In this document: positions 1 through 8,822 of the stretch, one piece after another
How the letters are laid out: the number at the start of each line of letters is the position of its first letter
How positions within the stretch are numbered: position 1 is the first letter of the stretch
Assembly (NCBI GenBank): GCA_963601185.1
Contig: CAVCEE010000006.1
Location: 1 to 64,000 of the forward strand
From: Limisoma sp963601185
Lineage (GTDB): Bacteria; Bacteroidota; Bacteroidia; Bacteroidales; Muribaculaceae
Direction: 5' to 3'
Length of the DNA: 64,000 nucleotides
Program-made: the position numbers and the translations under genes
The notes under the pieces: generated by a model
What the model saw: only the letters and a program-made list of their open reading frames with translations
Database searches by the model: none
What the model was told of the DNA's origin: nothing

Positions 1-2449
1 TCTCGAAGATACTTTCGGGGGCGGTTTGCTGTTTTGAGGAAGTCTTGCTATCTTTGCTAGCAGAATTGTCAGTTGACAATCTTTCCCCCTGCGTTATGTT
101 TGGGGAAGTTGTCACAGAAGCGTCAGCAGGGAGACGTTCGGTCTGTGCGCCACCGTCAAATCGGTATAACAACTTCCCTTTTTTCAAAGCCTCCTTTATT
201 CGTTTTGGTCTATCATAATGACTACTTACACTAACCTCTAGCCCTTCTTTCCTTACAGTTACCGACTTGAAATAATAGATTTTATTTCCGTCACCTCTGT
301 CAAACGTCTTTATATATAGCCAAGAACTTGCCCTTTCCGCATTCCCTTCTTTTGGTTCAGACGGCACTTCAACAATGACTTGTGGATGCTCGAGGGTGGG
401 TTTTATCATGCCAAATTGTTCACTACGTCCATTCTCAAACAACTTGGCTATTTGATTCTCGCCCATCTTTACTCTACCCATTGGAGTTTCGACCACACCT
501 TCTTTTCCGAATTGTGCCACCCAGTTTTCAGGATTGAGTTCCAAATGCGACATCTCTGAGGATGCGGACTCCATATGAGACAAAAGTTTATCGGCCTCTT
601 TGTCGCTTAATCCTTTGTATATTTCTGGAACTCCGTCTTCACTCTTTCCATATACGTCGGCTGTACTTTCTGCACTGCGTTCAACAGCATTCTCAACTTG
701 TTTAGTCGCTTCTGCTCTGCGCTTTCGTCCCGCGACTGCGGCATCAATTGCCGCTTGTTGTTCTTTTGGTGTTGCATTTCTAAAATGTTCTATTACTTGT
801 TTTAATATTTCTTCCTTTGCTCTGACCTCGCCGCTGAACATATCCATCTGTCCGCTGGCAGGTGCTTCCGCCTCGCTGTTGTACAGGGCAATCACCCTGC
901 GCAGGTCGGTCGGCTTCTTGCTGTTCATCGTGTCGGCAAGGAGTAGAGTCGTTGCATCCGTGATACTGCTCTCGCCGTATTCATCGTCAAACAATCCTGA
1001 TTGCATTCCATAAGGAGATACCGGCATACCATCTCCGTAGTTTTTCGGGTCTTCTGCCTTGGCTCTCGCTACAATGTCTATGGCTCTTGCCAACTCATTA
1101 CTCAAGTCGTAACCGTTAGCAAGTGTTCGGTTATAGGCAATCTCATTCAAACTCATAACGATGCTCTGGCGTAATGTAGGCGTGCTTATGATTTGGCGCA
1201 CTGCATCGGGATTGGCTTGGAATATTTTACCTATAAGTATATTCTCGATAAGTTCACGACCGGCAGCGCTCAGCGTATTTTCTGTACGCATTTCGGGCAA
1301 CTGCATATCGTTGATTACACCTGTATCAAGTAACTGTTTCAAAGCGGATGCCACCGCTTTCTCATCGGCATAATAATCTGACAGACGGTCGTAACGACTA
1401 ATGTCGCCCACGATGCTTGTGAATACATTGTCGGGGACGACCTTACCTAACTTGACTGCCGCTTCCGGTTTGCTCTGTTTCTTTTTCTCCTCGGCATTGA
1501 AACGGGCGAATGTCTTGGCATCGTAGGGCATCGTCTCGTCAGGGACAAACACCACACGCGGATGTGTCATACCGTCTATCTGTTCGGGAGTGAAACCGTA
1601 AATTTGGCTGAACTCACGGAGATAATCAACGTATGCCTTGTCAGTTCCCTGACGTGCTGCAATGTCGCTACTCATTGTGCGGTTATTGCCTGAAAGGACT
1701 ACACCGTCATTGCTGACAATGATTGGTGTCTGCAAGGCTCTGCTGTCATAGTTGTTGGCAATGTCCACCACAATGCGTTGTGCATCCTTGTCACGTCTAT
1801 AGTCTCGGTCATTAACGCTTTCTCCGTTTTCATCCACAGGAAAACCTTCGGTCGGCTCAAAGGCATTGTTGGGGTCGTGGCTGGCAGATGCCGCTCCTGC
1901 CTCGGTAAGGACATAGTGTCCACGGATAGTTGAGCCATCTGCAAGAGTAATGGCATTGGCATTGCCCTCGACTTTAGGTGCACTATCCCACTTCTCTTTT
2001 ATCTTCGGAGATACTGTATGACTGCCCAATTTTGCTTGCTCTGCCGCTTTTTTCTCCTTTCTGCGCTTGTCCTCTTCAAGGCGAGCCACAGCCTGCTCGT
2101 ATTCCTCTGCTTGCTGTGCCTCGATTTCCAGACGGCGTTGTTCTTCCGCTTGGCGTTGTTGCTCGGCACGAGCCATCTCCTCGGCTTGCGCTCTGCGCTG
2201 CTGCGTGGCGGCGATGTTCTGCCAGTGCTCCAGTTCGGCCTTGGCGTTGTCGATGGCTTGCTGGCGTTGCTTCTCCGCCTCAATCTTTTCACGGACAGAG
2301 CCGCCTTGCTTGGGCTTTGCCTTTTCCGCTTTCTTCACGGCTGCTTCCTTGTCGGCGACCATTGAGTCGGCAACGGTCTTTGCCATCTGCTCATCGCCGC
2401 CGGTCTGCTCCACGATGGCATCCCAAGCGGTGTCGGCAGATATAGGCAC
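1..2449 (-). CDS. Large polyvalent mobile-element protein, C-terminal part (both ends missing)
   Basis: The minus strand stays open from the TAA at 2497-2495 to the window edge, about 830 codons, and has no convincing start: only a GTG at 2449 and the first ATG at 2386. Counting from the GTG, residues 1-30 resemble an internal linker. About 35-130 is a Lys/Glu/Gln-rich coiled coil. About 200-305 looks like the DdrB-like/ParB-type segment of polyvalent proteins (ALQTPIIVSNDG followed by LSGNNRTM). About 310-560 is helical. About 635-767 resembles a PBECR nuclease domain (SWLYIKTFDR, then KGKLLYRFDGG), followed by a Ser/Thr-rich tail. Such proteins are encoded by Bacteroidota conjugative elements and phages and are thought to enter the recipient cell with the DNA. 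Family assignment is by motif memory. The missing N-terminus beside a chromosomal terminator suggests a truncated remnant or an assembly join. Confidence 0.75.
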   Translation of the reverse strand, partial: MPISADTAWDAIVEQTGGDEQMAKTVADSMVADKEAAVKKAEKAKPKQGGSVREKIEAEKQRQQAIDNAKAELEHWQNIAATQQRRAQAEEMARAEQQRQAEEQRRLEIEAQQAEEYEQAVARLEEDKRRKEKKAAEQAKLGSHTVSPKIKEKWDSAPKVEGNANAITLADGSTIRGHYVLTEAGAASASHDPNNAFEPTEGFPVDENGESVNDRDYRRDKDAQRIVVDIANNYDSRALQTPIIVSNDGVVLSGNNRTMSSDIAARQGTDKAYVDYLREFSQIYGFTPEQIDGMTHPRVVFVPDETMPYDAKTFARFNAEEKKKQSKPEAAVKLGKVVPDNVFTSIVGDISRYDRLSDYYADEKAVASALKQLLDTGVINDMQLPEMRTENTLSAAGRELIENILIGKIFQANPDAVRQIISTPTLRQSIVMSLNEIAYNRTLANGYDLSNELARAIDIVARAKAEDPKNYGDGMPVSPYGMQSGLFDDEYGESSITDATTLLLADTMNSKKPTDLRRVIALYNSEAEAPASGQMDMFSGEVRAKEEILKQVIEHFRNATPKEQQAAIDAAVAGRKRRAEATKQVENAVERSAESTADVYGKSEDGVPEIYKGLSDKEADKLLSHMESASSEMSHLELNPENWVAQFGKEGVVETPMGRVKMGENQIAKLFENGRSEQFGMIKPTLEHPQVIVEVPSEPKEGNAERASSWLYIKTFDRGDGNKIYYFKSVTVRKEGLEVSVSSHYDRPKRIKEALKKGKLLYRFDGGAQTERLPADASVTTSPNITQGERLSTDNSASKDSKTSSKQQTAPESIFE

Positions 2450-2452
2450 ACA

Positions 2453-2496
2453 AAGAAAGTAGGAGAAAAACGAAATCGTTTCTCCCCTACTTTCTT
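2453..2496 (-). terminator. Terminator of the gyrA-TPR unit
   Basis: A 20-base inverted repeat lies 18 bases after the TPR stop codon. The arms are 2454-2473 and 2476-2495 and pair throughout, two of the pairs being G-U in the minus-strand RNA. A short T run follows. Its outer arm lies within a few bases of the point where the polyvalent protein frame begins. Confidence 0.75.
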
Positions 2497-2513
2497 ATGT
2501 TATGTCCGCTAAA

Positions 2514-3770
2514 TTAGTGGCTCAAAGCATCGAGCTCTGTATCCATATCCAATTGATAATAGATATTGCTCAACAAACTTTTTGCTTGGCTGTCTGTCGG
2601 ATCCAATTCGTATGCCTTCTTCATATAAGGCAGGGCTTGCTGATAAAGAGGGATCAACTTCTCTGCTTTAAATTTCTTGTATGCGGCACCAGACAATTTA
2701 TCAGCCTCTGGTTGGAGATTAAATGCTTGCTTTACATACATACGGCCTGTATTGAATTGTGCCTGAACATTCGAAGCATCTTCGGCTGCTGCCTTTTTGT
2801 AGAAATCAAGAGCACCGTCTTCATCTTTCTTCTGTTCCAAAACATAGCCCTTCAAGTTGTAGAGAGCGGCTGACGGTTTGCTGTCAATGGCGGTATTGAC
2901 CATTTCCAAAGCCTCGTCCAATTTGCCGTTGTTCACATTGTCATTGATGATAATGTTCATATATTGAGGGTCTTTGTCTCCATACAATGGCAATGCTTCC
3001 TTTGCAACAGCAACAATGCCGGCATTGTCCTGCATATTGGCATAGCAACTCATAGCATAGTCGTAAGCCTCTTTTTCACGATAGCCCAATTGACGAGCCT
3101 GAGCGAAAGAAGCGACAGCCGCTTTTTGGTCTTCACCCTGCCATGCTGCGATTCCGCGATAGAAAGCGACCTGCCCCATTGTTGTATCGGCTACAGCGAC
3201 AGGATTGAATTTGTCCTTTGTTGCGATTCCCGATGATGGCAATTCGATATAAGCGCCCCATGCCTGATAGGCTTCCTTGTATTTTTTCAAGTTGTACAAG
3301 TCAGAACCGATACGGTTGAAATCCAAGTGGTGCTGAACGAGGATGCTGACGATATCTTTAGAGTATTCAGTCTTAACCTTTACATTGCCTTTTTTGTCGA
3401 CTTTTGGAGAACCGTCCTTTTCACGTTGGATTACAGTGTCCAAAGGAAGTGCAGTCTTAAAGTCGGAATATGCAGTCAACAAAGATGTTGCCATCAAATC
3501 TTTGTCTGCATCTTTACCAAGTTGCAACAATCCGAAGCACTGGTCATAAATGCCAACGTTGGCCTTTCCTGCTACGAACCATGTTTTTGCCTGACCTTTT
3601 GTTTCGGCATTCTCCAATGCAGGCTTAATCTTGGTTGCTGCATCTTTGTATGTATCAAGTGACACATTGAAACCTCCTATCTGATGTTCGACATCGTCAA
3701 CAAGGCTTTTTTGAGCAAATGCGCCGAACGTTGTCAATGCGCAAAGCAATAAAATAGAATTTCTTTTCAT
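2514..3770 (-). CDS. Secreted/periplasmic tetratricopeptide-repeat protein
   Basis: This 418-residue protein has an N-terminal signal peptide (Lys-Arg, then a hydrophobic core, ending at AFAQ near residue 20). The remainder is helical with TPR-like units, clearest at about 205-240, 270-335 and 385-410 (for example AALYNLKGYVLEQKKDEDGA). It is presumably a periplasmic scaffold for protein-protein contacts; no catalytic motif is visible. It starts 17 bases after gyrA on the same strand and ends at a strong hairpin, so it is probably co-transcribed with gyrA. I recall a TPR gene following gyrA in other Bacteroidales, but its role there is unknown to me. Confidence 0.85.
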   Translation of the reverse strand: MKRNSILLLCALTTFGAFAQKSLVDDVEHQIGGFNVSLDTYKDAATKIKPALENAETKGQAKTWFVAGKANVGIYDQCFGLLQLGKDADKDLMATSLLTAYSDFKTALPLDTVIQREKDGSPKVDKKGNVKVKTEYSKDIVSILVQHHLDFNRIGSDLYNLKKYKEAYQAWGAYIELPSSGIATKDKFNPVAVADTTMGQVAFYRGIAAWQGEDQKAAVASFAQARQLGYREKEAYDYAMSCYANMQDNAGIVAVAKEALPLYGDKDPQYMNIIINDNVNNGKLDEALEMVNTAIDSKPSAALYNLKGYVLEQKKDEDGALDFYKKAAAEDASNVQAQFNTGRMYVKQAFNLQPEADKLSGAAYKKFKAEKLIPLYQQALPYMKKAYELDPTDSQAKSLLSNIYYQLDMDTELDALSH

Positions 3771-3787
3771 TTTTGTTAGATTAGTGT

Positions 3788-6310
3788 CTATTGTTGTTCA
3801 TTATTTTCTAAAACGTCTGAAGCACTCTCATTGTTCTGCAACTCGTCATTTTCTATCGTTTCATCCTCTTCATAGGTATCGACCACGCAGACTGAGGCAA
3901 TTTCGTCGTTGCGCTTTTCCAAGTTGATCAAGCGCACGCCTTGAGTAGCACGCCCCATAACCCTTACATCTGCCACCTTCAAGCGGATTGTGATACCGGA
4001 CTTGTTGATGATTACCAAATCCTTGGCATCGTCAACATCCTTTATGTCGACAAGACGGCCAGTCTTGTCCGTCACGTTGATTGTCTTGACACCCTTACCA
4101 CCACGGTTGGTTATGCGATAGTCGTCGATTACAGAACGCTTGCCATATCCTTGTTCAGAAACCACCATAACGGTCTTTTCCGTGCCGATAGGCATTGTTA
4201 TCATACCGACAACGGCATCATCGCCTCCGTCAAGTGTCATACCCTTTACACCTGCCGACATTCTGCCCATCTCGCGGACAGTGCCTTCATTAAAGCGGAT
4301 TGCGCGACCGTTTCTATTTGCCAACAACACTTCTTCATTACCCTTGGTCATTCTCACTTGCAACAGTTCATCGCCTTCGCGGATGACGATTGCATTTACA
4401 CCATTCTGGCGCGGACGAGAATACGCCTCAAGACATGTTTTCTTAATTACACCGTTCTTGGTGCAGAACATCAAGTAGTGAGAATTGACAAAATCAGCAT
4501 CTCCAAGGCGACGAACATTAATGAATGCCTTCACCTTGTCTTCCGAACCTATATTGAGCAAATTCTGGATAGCGCGCCCCTTGCCGGTCTTTGAACCTTC
4601 AGGAATATCATAGACTTTGAGCCAGTAGCAACGTCCTTGCTGCGTGAAGAACAGCATATAGTTGTGCATTGTGGCAGTGTAGATATATTCGATGAAATCT
4701 TCATCGCGTGTAGCACCACCCTTAGCACCGACACCACCACGGTTTTGTGCACGGAATTCTGAAAGCGGTGTCCGCTTGATATATCCCAAGTGTGATATTG
4801 TAATGATTACATCATCATCCGAATAGAAATCCTCAGCATTAAACTCTTCTGAAGAGTAAACGATATCCGTACGCCGGTCATCGCCAAACTTGTCGCGTGT
4901 TTCGATAAGTTCATCCTCAATAACCTTACGGCATACGTTCGGATCATTGATGATTGTATTCAAATATTCAATCTGGCGTTGCAAGTCTTCGTACTCAAGA
5001 TGGAGTTTCTCCTGGTTCATGTTGACCAACGATCTCAATGGCATGTCCACAATAGCCTTGGTCTGCAATTCGTCCAAATTAAACCGTTCGCCCAATCTCT
5101 GTTGAGCCTCGTCTGTAGTCTGGGATGCGCGGATAATCCGAACAACCTCATCGATATTGTCGCAGGCGATAATCAAACCGCTGACAATATGCGAGCGAGC
5201 CTCCGCCTTGTTCAACAAGAATTTTGAACGGCGAATAACAACCTCATTTCTGTGTTCCAAGAAAGCCTGAAGGATTTCCTTCAAATTAAGCAAGCGTGGG
5301 CGGCCGTCTACCAATGCCACATTGTTGACGCTGAATGAAGACTGGAGAGGTGTCAGTTTATACAACTTGTTAAGCAACACATTGGCATTAGCGTCTTTCT
5401 TCACTTCGACAATGACGCGGATGCCTTCGCGAGAAGACAAGTCTTTGACATCGCTGATGCCTTCCACTTTTTTCTCGATTGCCAAATCTGCAATCGATTT
5501 CACCAATTCAGACTTATTTACATTGTAAGGAATTTCGGAAATTACGATTATTTCGTGTTCTCGTTCAGTTTCAATCTCGGCTTTTGCTCTGACCACGATT
5601 CTGCCACGACCGGTTTCGTATGCCTCTTTGACCCCGGCATAGCCATATATAGTGCCACCTGTTGGGAAATCAGGTGCTTTAATATGCTCCATCAATCCTG
5701 AAATTGTGATATCAGGGTCATTCAGCAATGCGATTGACGCATTTATTGCTTCTGTCAGGTTGTGAGGCGGCATGTTTGTGGCCATACCAACAGCGATACC
5801 CGACGATCCGTTGACAAGCAAATTCGGGAAACGAGTCGGCAACACTACTGGTTCTTTCAGAGAGTTGTCGAAGTTTGGCATAAAGTCAATGGTATCCTCG
5901 TCGATATCGCTAAGCATCTCCTCACCCATTTTTGCCAAACGCGCCTCTGTGTAACGCATTGCCGCAGGAGAGTCGCCATCGATTGAGCCAAAGTTTCCTT
6001 GGCCAAAAACGAGAGGATAACGCAACGACCACGGCTGAGCCAAGCGGACCATAGTGTTGTAAATCGAAGAGTCTCCATGAGGGTGATACTTACCCATTAC
6101 CTCACCAACAATACGTGCTGATTTTTTGGTTGGCTGATTTGACGTGTTGCCCAATCGTTGCATTCCAAAGAGCACGCGGCGATGTACGGGTTTGAAACCA
6201 TCTCGGACATCCGGCAATGCACGAGACACAATCACCGACATTGAATAGTCGATGTAGGAATCTTGCATTTCCTTCTCAATATTAATCCTTTTGATACGAT
6301 CTTCTATCAT
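3788..6310 (-). CDS. gyrA: DNA gyrase subunit A
   Basis: This is the breakage-reunion subunit of DNA gyrase (type IIA topoisomerase), which introduces negative supercoils with GyrB. At 840 residues it has the usual length. The N-terminal winged-helix domain has the catalytic tyrosine at Y120 (AAMRY) and the quinolone-determining helix HPHGDSSIYN at 76-85. A long coiled-coil tower follows. The C-terminal beta-pinwheel carries the GyrA box-like QNRGGVGAKGG near residue 525 and ends in an acidic tail (about 805-840). The residue at the E. coli Asp87 position is Asn85; the Ser83 equivalent, Ser81, is intact. Two promoter-like elements and a hairpin precede it. Confidence 0.97.
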   Translation of the reverse strand: MIEDRIKRINIEKEMQDSYIDYSMSVIVSRALPDVRDGFKPVHRRVLFGMQRLGNTSNQPTKKSARIVGEVMGKYHPHGDSSIYNTMVRLAQPWSLRYPLVFGQGNFGSIDGDSPAAMRYTEARLAKMGEEMLSDIDEDTIDFMPNFDNSLKEPVVLPTRFPNLLVNGSSGIAVGMATNMPPHNLTEAINASIALLNDPDITISGLMEHIKAPDFPTGGTIYGYAGVKEAYETGRGRIVVRAKAEIETEREHEIIVISEIPYNVNKSELVKSIADLAIEKKVEGISDVKDLSSREGIRVIVEVKKDANANVLLNKLYKLTPLQSSFSVNNVALVDGRPRLLNLKEILQAFLEHRNEVVIRRSKFLLNKAEARSHIVSGLIIACDNIDEVVRIIRASQTTDEAQQRLGERFNLDELQTKAIVDMPLRSLVNMNQEKLHLEYEDLQRQIEYLNTIINDPNVCRKVIEDELIETRDKFGDDRRTDIVYSSEEFNAEDFYSDDDVIITISHLGYIKRTPLSEFRAQNRGGVGAKGGATRDEDFIEYIYTATMHNYMLFFTQQGRCYWLKVYDIPEGSKTGKGRAIQNLLNIGSEDKVKAFINVRRLGDADFVNSHYLMFCTKNGVIKKTCLEAYSRPRQNGVNAIVIREGDELLQVRMTKGNEEVLLANRNGRAIRFNEGTVREMGRMSAGVKGMTLDGGDDAVVGMITMPIGTEKTVMVVSEQGYGKRSVIDDYRITNRGGKGVKTINVTDKTGRLVDIKDVDDAKDLVIINKSGITIRLKVADVRVMGRATQGVRLINLEKRNDEIASVCVVDTYEEDETIENDELQNNESASDVLENNEQQ

Positions 6311-6334
6311 ATAACTAAATTAAATTCATATCCC

Positions 6335-6356
6335 ACAAAGTGTATGCACACTTTGT
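6335..6356 (-). promoter_or_regulatory. Perfect inverted repeat in the gyrA leader
   Basis: ACAAAGTGT-N4-ACACTTTGT gives a 9-bp perfect stem with a 4-base loop, 25 bases upstream of the gyrA start codon and downstream of the nearest promoter element. It would be part of the mRNA leader as a hairpin, or a protein-binding palindrome in DNA. Its function is not known. Confidence 0.55.
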
Positions 6357-6364
6357 TTAATATG

Positions 6365-6372
6365 CAAAGATA
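6365..6372 (-). promoter_or_regulatory. gyrA proximal promoter, -7 element
   Basis: The minus strand reads TATCTTTG from 6372 to 6365, a full match to the Bacteroidota -7 consensus TAnnTTTG, about 55 bases before the gyrA ATG. Candidate TTG boxes upstream (6391-6389 and 6397-6395) sit at less typical spacing. Confidence 0.6.
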
Positions 6373-6527
6373 ATAAAAAATTAGCCAACAACGGCAATCG
6401 AAAAGCAATGATTTTTAGATGTTTCGCCGCAAAGTACAGTCCGGAAATCTATGGACGCTCTCACCATCTAAGCGCTTGTTGTCTAATGGAATAGCATTCT
6501 ACAACCTCACTCTTTAGGTTGTTGTCG

Positions 6528-6535
6528 CAAAGTTA
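6528..6535 (-). promoter_or_regulatory. Possible distal gyrA promoter, -7 element
   Basis: The minus strand reads TAACTTTG from 6535 to 6528. The transcript would begin with the inverted repeat ACAACCT/AGGTTGT (6511-6526) and run about 210 bases to gyrA. The gyrA-prfC gap (6311-6662) holds no credible gene; apart from these two promoters, the leader hairpin and the prfC terminator I see nothing in it. Confidence 0.35.
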
Positions 6536-6599
6536 TCAAAAATGCGCTTCTATTATTTTAACAATCGAGGTTTTAGCAGAAGCCACCTCCCAAACGAAA

Positions 6600-6647
6600 A
6601 AAAACGTGTGCTTCCCGATATGAAATCCACGAAAAGCACACGTTTTT
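6600..6647 (-). terminator. Terminator after prfC
   Basis: The arms AAAAACGTGTGCTT (6600-6613) and AAGCACACGTTTTT (6634-6647) pair perfectly. In the minus-strand transcript the stem ends in a T run, shortly after the prfC stop at 6663. Confidence 0.85.
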
Positions 6648-6662
6648 CTTATTCTAAAAGGC

Positions 6663-8243
6663 TTAAAACTCAGACGTAAAATGGAACTTTATTTTAGGAA
6701 AGTCCGACTGAGCCATTTGAAGGACGTAACCAGAGTCAGCCAAAAATACGTCCCGCCCATCACGGTCGAGTGCCATAAACTGATGCTTGCGTTTCTTGAA
6801 CGCGGCCAATGCCTCTGCATCATCGCTTTCAATCCAACAAGCCTTGTACAGGCTAATCGGCTCCCATCTGCATTGTGCACCGTACTCGTGCAACAAGCGA
6901 TACTGAATTACCTCGAATTGCAACTGACCGACCGTACCAATCAACTTGCGACCGTTAAACTGGTTGACAAACAACTGCGCAACACCTTCGTCCATAAGTT
7001 GTTCAATTCCCTTATTGAGTTGCTTGGTCTTCATCGGATCAGTGTTTTCGATGTATTTAAACATCTCCGGAGAGAAACTTGGTAAGCCTTTAAAATGCAG
7101 TTCTTCGCCAGCAGTGATGGTATCTCCTATCTTAAAGTTTCCTGTATCCGGAATACCCACAATATCCCCTGGGTACGCTTCGTCCACAACGGCCTTCTTT
7201 TGAGCCATAAAGGCGGTCGGTGCTGCAAACCGCATCATCTTTCCAGTGCGGATATGTTTGTAGTTTACATTACGTTCAAATTTGCCAGAACAAATCTTCA
7301 CGAAAGCAATACAACTACGGTGGTTCGGATCCATATTCGCATGGATTTTAAACACAAATCCCGTAAAATTTGATTCCGTAGGCACAACCTCTCGCTCTTC
7401 TGCATTGATTGGTCTTGGTGATGGAGCAATCTTGACGAAGCAGTCCAACAACTCTTTCACGCCAAAGGTGTTCAACGCCGAGCCAAAGAACACAGGTGCA
7501 ACATCGCCTCTGAGATATTCAGATTCGTCAAATTCGGGATAAACACCACTGATGAGTTCGAGGTCATCCCGTAATTTCTGCGCATCAGTTTCGCCAACAC
7601 TTGCGTCAATCTGAGGGTCGTTAACGTCACTGATTTCAACTCGCTCAGTCACTTGTTGTTTGTTCGGCGTGAACAAATCCAAGGATTGCTCGTAAATATT
7701 GTAAACGCCCTTGAAATGTGCGCCGATATTTATCGGCCAGCTCAAAGGTCTTACGTTTATCTTCAACTCACTCTCCAATTCATCCAGAATATCGAAAGGG
7801 TCTCTACCCTCTCGGTCGAGTTTGTTCACAAAGATTATCACAGGCGTTTTCCGCATTCGACAAACCTCCATAAGTTTCCTCGTCTGTTGCTCTACACCCT
7901 TAGCCACATCGACCACGATGATAACGCTATCTACAGCCGTCAGCGTGCGATAGGTATCTTCCGCAAAATCCTGGTGACCTGGCGTATCCAAGATGTTAAT
8001 CTTGTAGTCGCCATAATTGAAACCCATTACAGAGGTAGCCACTGAAATGCCGCGTTGTTTCTCTATTTCCATCCAGTCGGATGTCGCTGTTTTCTTAATC
8101 TTGTTCGACTTAACAGCACCTGCCACATGGATTGCGCCACCAAACAAAAGCAACTTCTCCGTCAATGTTGTTTTACCAGCATCCGGGTGACTGATAATCG
8201 CAAATGTTCTCCGTCGGTTTATTTCGTCTTCTAATGTTGCCAC
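6663..8243 (-). CDS. prfC: Peptide chain release factor 3
   Basis: This translational GTPase ejects RF1/RF2 from the ribosome after termination. At 526 residues it has the family's usual length. The G domain is at the N-terminus: P-loop HPDAGKTTL near 19-27, switch region with QRGISV, DTPGHQDF, and NKLDREGRDP as the guanine-specificity motif. The beta-barrel and C-terminal domains follow (GQLQFEVIQYRL near 440). RF3 is told apart from EF-G by length and by the first-domain sequence. It lies 18 bases after DUF4924 and ends at a strong terminator, as the last gene of a crp-DUF4924-prfC unit. Confidence 0.96.
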   Translation of the reverse strand: MATLEDEINRRRTFAIISHPDAGKTTLTEKLLLFGGAIHVAGAVKSNKIKKTATSDWMEIEKQRGISVATSVMGFNYGDYKINILDTPGHQDFAEDTYRTLTAVDSVIIVVDVAKGVEQQTRKLMEVCRMRKTPVIIFVNKLDREGRDPFDILDELESELKINVRPLSWPINIGAHFKGVYNIYEQSLDLFTPNKQQVTERVEISDVNDPQIDASVGETDAQKLRDDLELISGVYPEFDESEYLRGDVAPVFFGSALNTFGVKELLDCFVKIAPSPRPINAEEREVVPTESNFTGFVFKIHANMDPNHRSCIAFVKICSGKFERNVNYKHIRTGKMMRFAAPTAFMAQKKAVVDEAYPGDIVGIPDTGNFKIGDTITAGEELHFKGLPSFSPEMFKYIENTDPMKTKQLNKGIEQLMDEGVAQLFVNQFNGRKLIGTVGQLQFEVIQYRLLHEYGAQCRWEPISLYKACWIESDDAEALAAFKKRKHQFMALDRDGRDVFLADSGYVLQMAQSDFPKIKFHFTSEF

Positions 8244-8261
8244 AAGAATATATATTATTTG

Positions 8262-8819
8262 TTATTTATAATCTTCCTTGTCAAATAGGGGTTTGATTTT
8301 GTCTTTATGATAGAATGTTGCCAGCAATGAAACGAACTTGGAAATCTGTGATATTGCCGACTGTGTGGATTCCGACAAGTTCTGCCCGCGTAAACGCATC
8401 AGCATCGTACCATACAATGCATTGAAACAGGTCTCTATTTCGCCAACCTTTTCTTCGCCGGATTTTGCCCGAAGTTCCACAATAATGGGTAGTGTCCTGT
8501 AGAATTCCGCACCATATTCAGGATATTTCACACTCTTCAAGAGCATATTATGCAAATCCGTGAGTTGGATTATTACATTCTTATTGATTTGTATGTGCCC
8601 CTTCTCCTTAACGCCCTCGATGCGCATCATATCAACCATGTCACTATACCATTGCGTCATTGCATCCTTGGTAGATTCATCCGTGGGGTAATTGTCGACA
8701 ATTTGGCGGCGGATTGTCTCGATGTCAAGGTTTGCCGCACGGAGGATATCCTCCAATTGCCACATATAGAGAACGTATTCAGCTATATTTTCGCTGCGTA
8801 ATTGTTTTGCAGTAAGCAT
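8262..8819 (-). CDS. DUF4924 family protein
   Basis: This 185-residue, mostly helical protein has no signal peptide or catalytic motif. The N-terminus (AKQLRSENIAEYVLYMWQLE) and general layout match my recollection of DUF4924, a Bacteroidota-specific family of unknown function. It sits 2 bases downstream of the Crp/Fnr-type regulator and 18 bases upstream of prfC, so the three genes are likely transcribed together. The context does not reveal its job. Confidence 0.75.
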   Translation of the reverse strand: MLTAKQLRSENIAEYVLYMWQLEDILRAANLDIETIRRQIVDNYPTDESTKDAMTQWYSDMVDMMRIEGVKEKGHIQINKNVIIQLTDLHNMLLKSVKYPEYGAEFYRTLPIIVELRAKSGEEKVGEIETCFNALYGTMLMRLRGQNLSESTQSAISQISKFVSLLATFYHKDKIKPLFDKEDYK

Positions 8820-8822
8820 AGA

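Noticed and set aside
1699..2292. Minus-strand frames of 94 and 97 codons
   Set aside because: They are out-of-phase readings of the same region as the long open frame, with biased composition and no family resemblance.
1978..2462. Overlapping plus-strand frames of 115-155 codons
   Set aside because: They lie opposite the coiled-coil part of the polyvalent protein; their Cys/Ser/Arg- or Leu-rich composition is what the complement of Glu/Lys/Gln codons gives.
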